Of a stretch of 64,000 bases of DNA, positions 1 through 12,601 are shown one piece after another (positions within the stretch are counted from its first letter, which is position 1; every line of letters starts with the position of its first letter). The translations under genes were made by a program, and so were the position numbers. This DNA comes from Rosellinia necatrix. Its lineage: Eukaryota > Ascomycota > Sordariomycetes > Xylariales > Xylariaceae. Location of the stretch: NCBI GenBank assembly GCA_021209875.1, contig JAGYVD010000009.1, positions 682,001-746,000 of the forward strand. The letters run 5' to 3'. The notes beneath the pieces are model-generated. The model did not search any database, was not told the origin of the DNA, and saw nothing but the letters and a program-made list of their open reading frames with translations.

Positions 1-19
1 CGGCGGCGGCGGCGGCGGC
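1..19. repeat. CGG trinucleotide repeat at window edge
   Basis: Six CGG units begin at base 1 and probably continue outside the window. Confidence 0.8.
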
Positions 20-393
20 AATGGGAAAGGCCGCGCAGGGTCTCTCTGTGTGTTTGAATACATGGTAGATAGAGGTGGCAATAACAGAATCTAGCTAAAC
101 GGTCTGACAATGGTCGCTCATATGGTCTAGATGACATGCGTACGCAGGCTTGACAACTGCACAACCGATGTCGTCGCGGTTTGTCTGCGATGTGCGCATC
201 AGCTGCCGAGCTCGAATTTCAGTCGGCCGACAAGAACGAGGTCGGAGCTGTGATCAAAGTCGGATTTCGGATGGTAGACGCAACAAACGGCGACCGTCTA
301 GTGCCGTCGTGATGATGCAAGGGGGGAAGGACGAGGGTAATGTCAGTGTGCCCTCGTACGTGAGCGTATATGTCAAGGCGGTCGGATGGGGAT

Positions 394-455
394 CGTTATC
401 GTATTGTATTGTATTGTATCGTATCGTATCGTATCGTATTGGGTTGTATCGTATT
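394..455. repeat. Pentanucleotide TATCG/TATTG microsatellite
   Basis: About twelve units of GTATT or GTATC in tandem. The C/T variation between units is of the transition type. It keeps frames open on both strands without coding for anything recognisable. Confidence 0.85.
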
Positions 456-630
456 ATTATATTGTGCCCAGCAATATTTTCTCTTGGTCTTCTTCTTCTC
501 ATCGACAGCAGATGCCGCCCCAATTCCTTAGTGCGCACGACAAAACGTCTCAACCATGGTGTTGCGAGGAGAGCAGCCGGGTTGGATAGTGGGGGTAATG
601 CTAAATACGGCCATCGAGAGAGAGACACGG

Positions 631-712
631 GCAGAGAGACGCAGATAGACGCAGATAGACGCAGACAAACACGGACAGACGCAGACAGACGCAGACAGAC
701 ACGGACAGACAC
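631..712. repeat. Decanucleotide-like GACAGACGCA repeat
   Basis: A run of imperfect GCAGATAGAC / GCAGACAGAC / ACGGACAGAC units. The open frames overlapping it on both strands encode Arg/Asp/Thr-rich or Ser/Val/Cys-rich monotony, so they are not treated as genes. Confidence 0.8.
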
Positions 713-3654
713 GGGGTGTGAAACTGGTCGTACTTGTGCACCTGAAGCGTTGTTCCCGTCCTCGCAGGCCGTTTTCCGATTCAGCGCGACAGTGGCGGAG
801 ATAAAAATAAGACAGGGCGCAGAAGAAAAAACGTGGAGTAGGCACCAAGATGGAGACGACAACTAGTGAAACTATCCCAGCAGCCCGACGGCACTGGCGG
901 GCGAGGCAGTTGGTTAGTTCAGTTGGATACGGCCGTCTGAGGTGCCTGAGGTAGGCAGGTCAGAAGGAGGTTGGTGGTCGGCAACAAGCCCAAGAGCCAG
1001 ACGACGACGGCCACCGAACGCCGGCCAGCACAGTGGTTACAAGCAATCAGTTAGCGCCCGACACTGTGCCTCGCACAGATTGTCGCATGTTTTTTGCCAG
1101 GTCCAAGTGATTGGAAGCGTTAACTGGGTACGGCGCAAACTGCGCCAACAGTGTGAAGAGTGAGCCCCTGTACTGCAGAACCCCTCACGGCTGTCGCTAC
1201 CGGGGTCTTTCTCCATCAATCATAGCCGTTCCCTTGCAGTAGTTTTATGCGCTAACCGTACCGCCCCGGTCCAGCTGGATCTTGGCTTCTTGGCATGCAG
1301 CAACCCTGCATAAGATATGTATGTACATGCCAACTTACACGAGATACCTTAGTGACCTACCTTAGGTAGGCACGTATGTATGTAGGTTAGGTACCAGTGC
1401 TACTAGTATGTACCTATTCTAAGAATGTCCTTGTAGTGTAAAAACAGAACTACAGCAAGCCAGCAACACGCCAAAACAGAAACCGAAGCTTGTCTCGAGG
1501 TCTGTCGTAACTTGCCCAACGTGATAGACACGCGGCCATTCCATCCACCCCCCATTCCGTCATACCGGGAAGGACTTTGCGCAATCGTCTCCGAGATAAA
1601 TTCGTCAAACTCCCCCAAACGCTCTATACTTAATTGGAGCTGAAGTCCTTGTTCGCATGTGCATCTTACACTAATTCCGAGACGGCGGGTTGGGGTGGCA
1701 TTTGAATAGCCTGGGGCTGTTAGGCACTCTTTCAGCCGCGGTAGGATTTGTAGGCAGACTTCTGTGCAGCATATCGGCATTCAACACCATGGGGCAACGC
1801 AGAGAATCGTCGGAACCGTGACCCTCGACGACAAACCCGTCTCGATGTGGGGTTACGAGGGGTGGGAGGGCGTTGCATACGAAGTAATGTTATACATATG
1901 TAAGTACCTATCTGATCGATGCTACACCCCTTTCCCACTGCGTGACTCTCTCATCCGATGACAAGCACAAACTGTGTGGGGATTTCAATGGCATTACGCC
2001 ATCGCTCGACTCCCGATAAAAAGAAAAATTGAGGAAGGGCGAACTAATGTAAGATTCGCTACTGTCGCATTGTTCATGGAGAATTAGGTACTAAAGCCAT
2101 CTTACAGGCATCGTGCCTATAAGTTATATCTATGCCGATATACTTATTACTAGGACAGGGTAGCAACCAAAACCACAGCGACATACAGTACCATCAATAA
2201 AAAATGTCACTGCGACAATTTAGGTTTATACCATGGCTCGGCTTGTGTACATATAGAAGCGGGCTGTCGAAAATGAGAGGGGGTACAAACGTCCTTAGAA
2301 GAGTTCATCCGTCTGAAGCAATCACCAAGCTCGGTGACGACTAGTCACAAGAATGAGCGGAAAGCAATGTGAACCAGAACACAACCAGACCCACGAGAAG
2401 TCGAATATTGCCCCACGAAGGCATAGCATTGAGTCAATGAATGGGCTGTGGATGATCGCTCTCTTCACAAAATGAGCAGAAACGACACGATTAAGCAGTA
2501 TCTACAGATAAGCGCGAATGTGGATGTTGTCACACTAGGTGCAGAAACGAGGTTACGCTAATCTAAAGTTCGAGAAAGCAGCGAAAAAAAATGCTAAATA
2601 TCTAAAATATGCTGTCCTAATCATTAGCCCTGGCTTACCTACCTTGCCATACCTGTTGCCATACCTATGTACGATTACTCAAGTTAAAATACATATTATG
2701 CTATATGTAGTAACCACACAAGACCAATAAACTGATAGAGCTATAATCTGTTGATGAGGTAAGAAAAAAACAAGGTTACGGCAACCTCCCGTACCTGGCG
2801 GTAATACATAAACAAGCTTATATCCCAACATTCATCTATGTACTCGTAAACTCTATTGCGGAGGCACACTTAATCTTTTGATATATAAAAGGCAATAGAC
2901 AATCCCGAGGAAGAGTAGAGTAAAAACATGAAATAGAGGGATTTTGCATTCTAAGCCCGGTCTGGATTATATCCGACGCACTACATGTGCTATAGTTGAG
3001 ATGTTTTTTACTAAAACTTTTACAAAAACGGTGAGTTATCATCAGGATAAACTAACCGATCTGGATCTGCCTTTATTTTCAGGAGATCTTTTACTTTCGA
3101 TATGAGTTCAATACACCCTTGATTGCTCCATATTATGAAGTACGGTCAAACTTATTATGACCGCTCTACTAAGTAACCTATTTAAATGCCTGAACCAGCC
3201 TATACTGATATCCCGATCATAGAAAGGCCCTAAATAACGTTTTTACTTCGAGAGTGAATAAATAGTATATCTGCGATATGACCACCTACCTCTAATGGCA
3301 AGGACGATTTCTCTGCCGGCTATATAGCTACCCATGAGCTGATCCATGGTTGTATGGCGCTCTACGGTGGACGATATCGGATTTATCTTTGAGCTATCGG
3401 CGTTGACGCAATGGAGAGGCGTTGCTTTCTGGCCAGCTTGTGGGAGTAAATAGACGGTGGTGATCGAAATTGCACACATATACATCACAATAGAGTAAAA
3501 TTGCACTGTTTTTATTACCGTGCTAGTGTATTATTTCCAGTCTTGCTAAGTTGCGCATACCAGCGCTATAAACGCTAATCAAATGGTCTCGGTTTCATCG
3601 ATGAATGATTGGAATCTCGACAGATCCCTCGTTGAAGATACAAAGTGGTATTTT

Positions 3655-6084
3655 TTACATAACGTTGCAATTCTTCAGATCAACCCCGTATGATTGTTGG
3701 CATTGCTCCAAATATCCCGCTTCTTCGGCCGTTCCGGATATAGTGCTTTGTGGTCTTATGAGACCAGTCACCTTGAGGCTCTGTGGACCATCTCCGTGCC
3801 ACCACTGTATCTTCTGTGTCCATGCACGTTCTTCGTCATCAGTGCTGATTTCCCACCTGCCAGAGCTCACGGCAACGGTGCTCTGCTCTTTAGGGAAGTG
3901 ATACTCGGGGAGGAAAACGACAGTTGCCAAGTCTGCCGACCGGCCAGGTGGAGTATCGATATTTAACGTAAACTGGCAGTTCCTTAAGTCAAATCCGTAG
4001 TTGACGATCTTCCCATTTGCAGCGATGGGCGCTGGCCGTACGTAAGCCTCAGCAGCACGATATCCTGGGGCGTTCGTCAACTCAGGGTTCAAGCTCGGGG
4101 ACTCCGAGGAAATGGAAGGATTCGTGAGGGTTCGTTTTAAGTTGGTAGGCGTGACCGACATCTCATCGTCGACCTCTGCCCTGACGGCAGCTGTTGCAGA
4201 CGTTATCGAGACAGCGGATGATATGGTTTGCGTTCTTGGGAGACTTGAGATTGGTAGTGTTTGATCATCGACAGAGAAGATGGATAAATCCTCGCCATTC
4301 CACTGATCACCTCTTTGGTGGTCGTTCTGAACGGAATGTTAACGATTGTTTGCCCTGAGACACCATGGTATTATCTGGGTTGGGACTTCTTACCATAGTA
4401 ACATACACCCACAATGTGTATCCTTCCATTCCCGCTCCTTCCACCGCAAAATGATTGGCGTCCATAGCCGCCGACTGACTAGAATAGTCTCCTGTCTTAT
4501 AGGCATGTTTCTCATCCATGTCATAGGGGATTCCAAATTCTGTTAGAATGCATGGGTGGTTGCCCATGTAATCCTGGCCCTCCTTTTTGATAGCTGCTAA
4601 CTGTTCTTTGAACGAATTGCGGATGGCAGACTCGCCGATTTTGATGGCAAATGCAGGGTGAAGGTATCTACCTCGAAGTACGCCAAAAACATCGACGTTC
4701 CATGTCCGATTCCATTTCTTGGTCATCAGAGTGATACCGTCGTAGTAATGCGGGGCGTACACCATTTTCGGGTCGTCATCTTCAGTCCCCTTAATCGTAG
4801 GGGGTATCTCTAACGTCGCAGGCTGGCATAACAGAATGGCGTCTGGATGTATAGCTCGTATCGTGTCGCGGTAGTACCGATAAAAATCCATAAAATATGT
4901 GTTGGTAAATGCGGGATAGCTCAATACCTCTCCAGTCCTGGGATTCTTCTGGAAATAATTCTTTTGGAGAAGAACATCTTTCGAGGGATCCCATACTCCA
5001 TGCTGCGCCCATACACACTCCCCTAATTTCCAGTCAGGGTCACGCTTCCATCCGTACCTCGTGTCATCATAATCCTGGGGTAGCCAAGCCTTCTCTCCAT
5101 GTGGGTCGATGAGGGCACGTCCAACTTTGTAAGCACCCAGTCCCCCTATATCCCAGGTGTCAATCTCGCATGCCCGTCCGGAGCCTGTCAATAGGCTCTG
5201 CCACAAAGTCGGGCAGGTGCCCTTCTTGAGCTGTTGTTCCTTGGGAATAACGCCAAGGTCGATGTGCCCGATCATCCCCCTGTTCGGCTCGTTTAGACTC
5301 TCCCATCCGAAGACCACTTCGTTTTCGATGTCTCCCGCCTCATGTATCCTCTTGGCTAAATGTGCACAAGCCCTCATGAAATGGCCTTGCAAATAGTCTT
5401 GAATATTCATGCCGTTGATAATACATTTTGGGGTGAAGTCGCGACCGGCGAAGAACATGGTGAAAATCGTCGCGGCCGCTAAGCGATAGTAGTTCGTCGA
5501 CCAGATCATCTTGGGAAAGTTCTCGGGTTCGGGGTAGGTATTATGGACAATGGCGGCCTCGGTAGCAGCGAAGCTTTGCGGATTCAGCCCGCAAGCGTAT
5601 ATTGTCCACATGGGAGCGCCGGAACCACCACAATACCTGGACCACTATGGACGACAAGCAATTAGTAGTTATTTGCGCTGAGGGGCCAAAGGCGACGCAC
5701 CACATCCTGATGGGGATCCATAAAGACGTAGAAACCATACTCCTTGGCCACCCTGAGAACCTCGATGGTGTGTTGGATCCACTCTTCATCGTACCTCCCG
5801 GGACCGGCGGCCTCGATGGCTTCCCAAGTGAAGATATAGCGAATGGTATTGTAGCCGAAACGCTTTAAACGGGAGAAGTGGATATGGGCGTCTTCTTTTC
5901 GGAAAGGCCGACCATGAAACTTGACATTATCGCCGTCGAAGAAGTCGTCGGCGATATGGGAGGGCACGTCTGGTTGGCTCGGGAGCTTCGCGTCAGCTGC
6001 GACGTTGATGCCCCTTAGGAGGACGTGTCTCCCATACTTGTCGCAGAATTGGCCGTCCTCGATGGTTAGACGCAGAGAAGCCAT
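3655..6084 (-). CDS. Fungal glucosylceramidase / steryl-beta-glucosidase (GH5, EGCrP/Sgl1 type)
   Basis: Predicted 768-residue retaining beta-glucosidase of the endoglycoceramidase-related protein family, which removes glucose from glucosylceramide or ergosteryl-glucoside. Three exons join in frame: 6084-5701, 5644-4394 and 4326-3655, with introns of 56 and 67 nt. The start at 6084 gives the family's N-terminus, leading into the strand around 'GRHVLLRGINVAADAKLP'. The junction after exon 1 restores the family motif DPHQD followed by Trp-Ser-Arg and a Gly-rich loop ending GAPMWT. The general acid/base is Glu of SLNEP (about residue 247) and the nucleophile is Glu of ILTEFG (about 497). The C-terminal 220 residues form the beta-sandwich region of this family. 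No signal peptide is visible, which agrees with intracellular sphingolipid and sterol-glucoside quality control. Which of the two substrates it prefers cannot be read from the sequence. Confidence 0.9.
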
Positions 6085-7203
6085 GAGCAGATTTGAGTAA
6101 TGAGCAAGGGGGGGGATCTCTTTCTAATGTGGGTGAGAGCGGTAGGTTGTAAAGTAAGATTTAGCTATGTTGACGATGAACAGGGCAATATCGAGCAGAC
6201 CGACCAGCTTGAGGTGATGACGTCCATACAGCCGAATTGGAACAGGGGTGTTATGTTGCTTGCCAGTGTTAGGTTGGATCAGAGTGACCGTCGGGTCAGG
6301 GAGTGGCTCTGGCGCTAGGTCGGTTAGGTGGTATCTAGTGTTGCCAACCTGGGGCCATATATATGGGGTTGGGGAAGGCGCTGGGACAGAATAGACAGTG
6401 GGCGGAATATAGACAACAAACGGATTGGGGGGGTTATAGCTATAGCCTAAGGAATCGAAACGTGGCGTCAGAACCGGGAAAAGCAGTCGTAGGGGAGCTA
6501 GGCCGAGGGGAGAGGGATGAGATATAACAATAAATATCAGAGGATCAAAGTCGAGCAGGACGAGGGTCAGGATGAGACGTCGAATTGGTCCCAAGACCAG
6601 ACCATCAAGGGCAAGCCCAGCTGGCTGTTGTCGAGCGCTACTACCCACGGCGTATACTCCCTACCTACCTAGGTACCTATAAGTAGGTAGTTACTAGATA
6701 GGCGCCAGATAGGTACCTAACACTAGTGCTGTGGACCCCCTGCCGAGACAGCCTTCTACCTAGGTACTTACGCCCCCAAAAGGAAAGTAGTAATTCCTTC
6801 ATCCAATACAACGCGCTTTGTCGGGGTGCTAAAATTTCAGTTATCCGGAGTTCCGCCGTTGCAGGCGCCCGATTGGCCGGTCTCACCCAGTCACTGTCAT
6901 ATCATAGCGGAATGCACCTGCCGACGTTCAACCGGTCCCCAAAACAGCCCCCCCATCCATGCAGCTTCCATCCCACGGGAGAAGCCGTAAGGCCCTGAGA
7001 GCAGAGAGCAGAGAGCACAGATGCTTCAGGCCAAGTCTGTTTCTCTGGGCGAATACCTCTGGTGTACCTCCTAGGCAAGAACCCAACCGGACTCCTGGCC
7101 TATAGTGAGATGACAGCATCTCGGAACCACGTATCTTCGCATTTCCCGTCACATCAGACATGACACGAGCCCCAGGCACGTCCCGTGTACACTCCTTGTC
7201 GCC
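6085..7203. other. Intergenic: divergent promoters of glucosylceramidase and SKI3
   Basis: The two flanking genes diverge from this 1.1 kb. A TACCTACCTAGGTACCTATAAG-type palindrome-rich stretch lies around 6661-6760. The open frame at 6124-6648 (minus) has no recognisable protein character and is not called. Confidence 0.5.
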
Positions 7204-10200
7204 ATGGCCGGTACCAAGGCTTCACTGAAGGCCATCAATGACGCTATTCGCCAACAGAAGTGGGACGATGCCTTAACTCAGACCGACAATCTCATAGCTA
7301 AAGACCCCAAGAACTACCAGGCGTAAGTTGCTACGGTTACCTCATTCGTGGCATTCGTGGCTAATCCCGTCTTATAAAGTTACGTCTTCAGGGCCTTTGC
7401 TCTTGACAAGAAGAGCCAGGTAGATCTTGCTGAGGCTGCCTATAAAATAGCAACAGGTCTCCGGCCTGACCCTCAGGCATGGCAGGGCCTCGTCAAGCTC
7501 TATGAGAAGCAGGGTGCCAAGTCCCTTGAGAAGTACCACCATGCCGCTCTGCAGCTCGCCGAGTTATTCAGGGCCGCAAATGACATGTACAAGTGTCAGG
7601 ATGTTGTCGACAAGTTTGTTGATTTTGCCCGTGCCCAGGGTGACCGCTCTCAGTATATCCAAGCCCTCAACATCATCCTCCCGGACAGTCCCATATACCC
7701 TGCTTTGGAGGGTCGTCTACCGCACCCCGCCAGGACCTACGAGACCATAGCTCAGATCCTCGAGGTTGACGAGAAGAAGCGCATCAACACCCTCATAGGG
7801 GAGAGGCGAACGAGGCTGGGTGCTAAGCTAAGTGAGGTCACCGCCGAGGTGAACAGGGAAGTTCTAGGCCAAAGCAAGCTGTTCTGGATCTACGAGCAGC
7901 TCATAATATGGACAAGCGACGATGACATTAGGCGCCAGTATGAGGAGAAGCTGTTACAGTTTCGATACGACCGCCTCGTCGTTCTCCCACCCGCTGAGAA
8001 AGGTACGGAACTTAAGGTTGTGCAAAAACTAGCGAACGATATGGTTATTATTAAGCATCCCTTCAAGCTCGCGTGGGATATCGCTATCGAATGGCAAGAC
8101 TGCAAAGAAATAAAGGACTGGGATTACAATGTTCTGAATGAATACTGCGCCCACTTCCCCGATAGCGACCTGTACCGCGTATTGACCGGGTTCATGACGA
8201 GCGAATTTTCCCCGTTTCCTAAGAAGCTAGACAGTGCTCCCACCAAGGTCGAAGTCGCTCAGGGCGAAGACGAGAGTGAAGATGACGAGGATGGAGGTGC
8301 CCCCACCTCTGTGATTCCTTATACCGACGAAGATAGATTACTCATGATGACGGAGGGGGTTTCAACTACTACCTCCCTCCTTGCCCACAGGCTAATGGGG
8401 GAGTACTATCAACACTTCGAAGAGCATGAGAGCAACGTCGAGTTGATGAGAAAGGCTATGAAGCTTATGGCAAACGAGACCGAAAAGACTGGGAAAGCCT
8501 TTATGAACACCAATCAAGCTTTTATGCTCTATCTCGGTACCGCCTTGGTCTTCTACCAGTCTCCGCGAAACCACAGCGAGGCCAAGTTCTTCTTTGACAA
8601 AGTATTAGAGTTCGACCCCACTTCAACCCCAGCTATGATTGGAGTCGGCTTAATCTATGAGGAGGAGGAAGAATTTGACCATGCGATTGACTTTTTAAAC
8701 CGCGCACTGAAAGGCGACGATACCAATCTCAGGGTCCGCGCTGAAATTGGTTGGCTATATGCACTCAAAGGCGATTATACCCGCGGGAAGTCGGAGCTCG
8801 AGTCCTTACTTCCCATCATGACTTCTCAGCCTGTATCAAAGGACCTGCTGGCCCAGACCCAGTATCGCCTCGGCTGGTGTATATGGAACATTGATTCTTC
8901 TAGGGCCGCGAGAAAGAATCGTGACGGAGCCTATGCTTACTTTATTGATGCCTTAAAGAGTAATTTCAGCTACGCGCCTGCATATAGCAGTCTTGGTGTC
9001 TACTACGCCGATTATGCCAAGGATAAGAAGCGGGCTCGAAGATGCTTTTTGAAGGCTGTCGAGCTTTCCTCTGCAGAAGTGGAATCTGCAGAGCGACTCG
9101 CTCGGTCTTTCGCCGATGATAGCGATTGGGACCGTGTTGAACTGGTCGCACAACGAGTAGTGGATTCAGGACGGGTGAAGCCGCCCCCGGGGTCAAAGAA
9201 GAAAGGGATCAGTTGGCCTCTATCGGCACTCGGTGTGGCCGAACTCAACAAACAAGACTACACCAAAGCCATTGTTTCCTTCCAGCATGCGCTTCGAATC
9301 TCCCCGAGCGACTACCATTCATGGGTTGGCCTGGGAGAAAGCTATCATAATTCGGGGCGCTATATCGCAGCGACGAAAGCAATCCAGAATGCTCGAGGGT
9401 TGGAAGCAGCAATGGATCCCGAAGACCTAAGTGACAGCTGGTTTGCTAAATACATGCTGGCTAACGTGAAGCGGGAGCTTGGAGAGTTCGACGAGGCGGT
9501 GGGACTCTATCGCGATGTCATGAACCGCCGCCCTAATGAAGAGGGGGTCGCTATCGCATTGATGCAGACAATGGCCGAAAACGCATTTGACTGTGTTGAA
9601 AAGGGACTGTTGGGAACCGCCGTCGAGCTTGCCACAAGGATGTTGTCATTCGCGGTTTCTACCCCTGAGTCAATCACGCAAACTTTTAACTTTTGGAAAA
9701 CTGTTGGTGATGCATGCTCCATCTTCTCACACGTCCAAGGCCGCGCCAATGACATACCAGTTGATGACGTTCGTGTCATCCTCGACCTGGGTGCAGATCA
9801 AGAAATGGCATATGCAATACTGTACGATATCGACGGTGTTGGCAATGATGTCATTTTTGCAAAGGGCAAATTTCCAGAGGACGAACAACTTGGAGTAGAC
9901 CTTACACGGGGCCTACATGCCGCAATATTGGCTCACAAAAGGGCAGTTCATTTAACAAAGCACGATCCACACGCTGAGGCGGTTGCATATTATAACTTGG
10001 GTTGGGCAGAGAACCGAGCCCATATGTGTCTTCCTCCAAGCATCAGGCTTCAGTCTAGCAAATACCAGAAGGCAGCTGTGCGCTGTTTCAAACGGGCCAT
10101 CGAGCTAGAAGCTGGTAACCCCGACTTCTGGAACTCGCTCGGGGTGGTCACGAGTGAGATCAACCCATCGGTCGCTCAACACGCTTTTGTCCGAGCTCTA

Positions 10201-11514
10201 TTCCTTAATGAAAGAAGCCCGCATGCTTGGACTAACCTCGGGGCCTTAGCACTTCTCCAAAATGATCTTCAACTAGCAAACGAAGCATTTACGCGAGCCC
10301 AGTCAAACGACCCAGACTACGCACATGCATGGGTTGGGCAGGGGTTTGTGGCCCTACTCTATGGGGACATTCGGGAAGCCCGTGGGCTGTTCACACATGC
10401 AATGGATATTTCTGAAGCTTCATCAATTATTACAAGACGTCAACACCCTACCTCTATGTTTGATCATATCTTGACAATGCCTACGCAGGCCCACGTAACT
10501 ACCATAATCCAACCTCTTTTCGCACTTTCTCAACTCAACTGCCTCAGACCTGAAGATTTAGCCTACCAACACCTCCAGGCTCTCTATCAGGAGCGAACAG
10601 ATGACAGTCAGAACGCAATAGCCACCCTTGATGCCGCGTGCGAGAAATTGGAAAGCAGCTACGAGGCAACCGAGTCGGCAGATTCTCTCGCCCAGTTCGC
10701 CCTCGGGAAAACAGATTTGGCTCGGTTACACTTGGCATCCGGGGACAATACAGCTGCCATCGAGTGCGGTGAACTAGCCCTTCAGCTAAGCGCCGATGAC
10801 TCCGCCAAAGAACTCACAGCTGAGCAACGTTCGAAAGCCCGGCTTTCGGCACATTTGACGGTAGGTCTGGCCCACTATTTCGACGACCAGCCTAGCGAGG
10901 CTGTCAATTACTTCGAAGCAGCACTCGAGGAATCGGGGAATGACCCGAGTGCAGCCTGCCTATTGGCGCAAGTTTTATGGGCCACCGGCACGGGGGATGC
11001 CCGGGAGAGAGCGCGCACTGTCTTATTTGAGGTGATAGAGAAAGACGCAAGTCACATACAGTCTGTAGTTCTCCTAGGGATCATCGCATTGTTGGATGCA
11101 GACGATGAGTCCCTTGAGGCTGTTATATCAGAGCTACATACTTTGCGCACCAGCGACAAGGCCACAGATACAGAGCATTCGCATATCGGCGAGGTATTTC
11201 GAGCGGTGGCCGCCTTGAACGAAAATAGTACCAAAGATGAGGTGCTCGCTCAGGTTCAAAACGACGTAATGCTCTATCCGCATTTATCGTACGGGTGGTC
11301 TCAATTAGGTGAAGTCAGCGGCGAGGAGTACCCTGCCGACATGGCACTCAACGTTGCGTTGAAGTCTATACCACCTAAAGGAGAGTCTGGGGCGGTAGAC
11401 CTGGCCAGTGCATATGCTGGCACTGGTGGTGCTGCCGATGCCCAAGCGGCCATTTTGATTGCGCCCTGGGCTCGCAGTGGATGGGAGTCCCTTCGTAATG
11501 CGGTTGCTTGTTAG
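7204..11514 (+). CDS. SKI3: Superkiller complex subunit 3 (TPR protein)
   Basis: Predicted 1417-residue tetratricopeptide protein. It is the scaffold of the Ski2-Ski3-Ski8 complex, which threads mRNA into the cytoplasmic exosome for 3'-5' decay and non-stop decay. Exon 1 is 7204-7322 and exon 2 is 7380-11514; the 57-nt intron splits an Ala codon. The start ATG sits in a good context (GCCATGG) and opens with the family N-terminus, an amphipathic first TPR (KAINDAIRQQKWDDALTQ). Further TPR helices run throughout, for example AMIGVGLIYEEEEEFDHAI and HSWVGLGESYHNSGRYIAA, and towards the C-terminus NPDFWNSLGVV. An acidic insert follows residue 280. Length fits fungal Ski3 (about 1400). It is free-standing, with divergent transcription from the glucosylceramidase gene. 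Identification rests on length, TPR layout and remembered family sequence. Confidence 0.88.
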
Positions 11515-12601
11515 GCAACCGCGCGCATGATAAAACGAGGTATGTTTGATCCCCAATTGGCTTGGTGTTTGAAGCTTGCGATATCGTGACGACATATTGT
11601 CGCCCAAAACTTTTTAGTTTCAAGACAGGGCTGAGATTTCCGTTGATGGACAACTTCAACTCTAAGTAGCTTGAGAAACATGGCTTGATGTGCCACAAAT
11701 ACGTACAGAATCAAGTTGCTAACAAGGTATAGCTAGGCTCCCCTTATCTAGCTTACGAAGTATGAACCAATTGAGTAGTACGGCAAAAGTAGGGTGAGAA
11801 AAGGGTATCCAATATGCATCACCACCCAAAAGCTCCGTGTGTCATATTATCAACGATATTTTCAGGTAGACTAAGACCCTCCATAATCAATTCAAAGCGA
11901 TTCTTGGTGTCTTACCTAGGCCCTTACCAAATAAGAATAACACATAGCCTAAGCTATGTATTCTGCCTATTTCCCCGTCCTTCCTATCTTGACTATAGTA
12001 CCTAAAGGCTACAAACTAAAACCTATTTTATGTATCTATGAATCCCCTCGGACAGAGATACAACTGGTTTTTTATATCATCCTTCGGTTGAAGTTTTCCA
12101 CGATGGTTGAAACAATATGGGCAGCCTGAACCTAATCCGGCTACTGATTTACTATTCGCAACATCCACGAAGGCTTTTGTGAGTCGTACCGAAATATAAA
12201 TCTTACAAAACATAGAAACCTTAAAATCTTAGATAATAGAAAGATAAATACACGATTAATTTTACCAAATGTATTCACTATAAACATTAGGTTGGTCGCC
12301 CCGGCATTGGAAACTCTAATTTGTTTGTTTACTTCCCAAACACTTATTACCTTTTTATTCTTGCGCAGCCCATTTATCTATTTATATCATACATTTTCGT
12401 CCTTCAACCTTTCTTTGTCCCCTTTACTCACATCCTCTCGTCTATCCACACACTTCGGCCCCCTCATATCATTACAAGCAAGGAGATTTACCGCCACGCT
12501 GCTCCCTTTTTCTATTTTAATATACTATTCAAGGAACAAGCAAGATCAAGAAAAGACGCCGAAAGCGACCCTATTTTATTGCCGTATCATCTTGTCAGCT
12601 G
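11515..12601. other. Intergenic, AT-rich
   Basis: About 1.1 kb between SKI3 and the repeat protein. Positions 12200-12600 are pyrimidine-rich (CTTT/TTAC) and look like a fungal promoter/5' leader for the following gene. No other gene was seen. Confidence 0.5.

Larger units (their letters stand above)
1..3654. other. Gene-poor left end
   Basis: No gene can be supported here. The first 0.9 kb is dominated by simple repeats (CGG at the very start, TATCG/TATTG units, GACAGACGCA units), which by themselves keep several frames open on both strands. Positions 1900-3600 are AT-rich. Two stretches look slightly protein-like on the minus strand: 1403-1780 (about 125 codons) and about 3290-3440. Neither could be joined to a start and a stop or recognised as a family. 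They may be gene relics. Confidence 0.5.

Noticed and set aside
150..866. Long open frames on both strands near the left end
   Set aside because: They are kept open by TATCG and GACAGACGCA repeats; the translations are monotonous and carry no domain.
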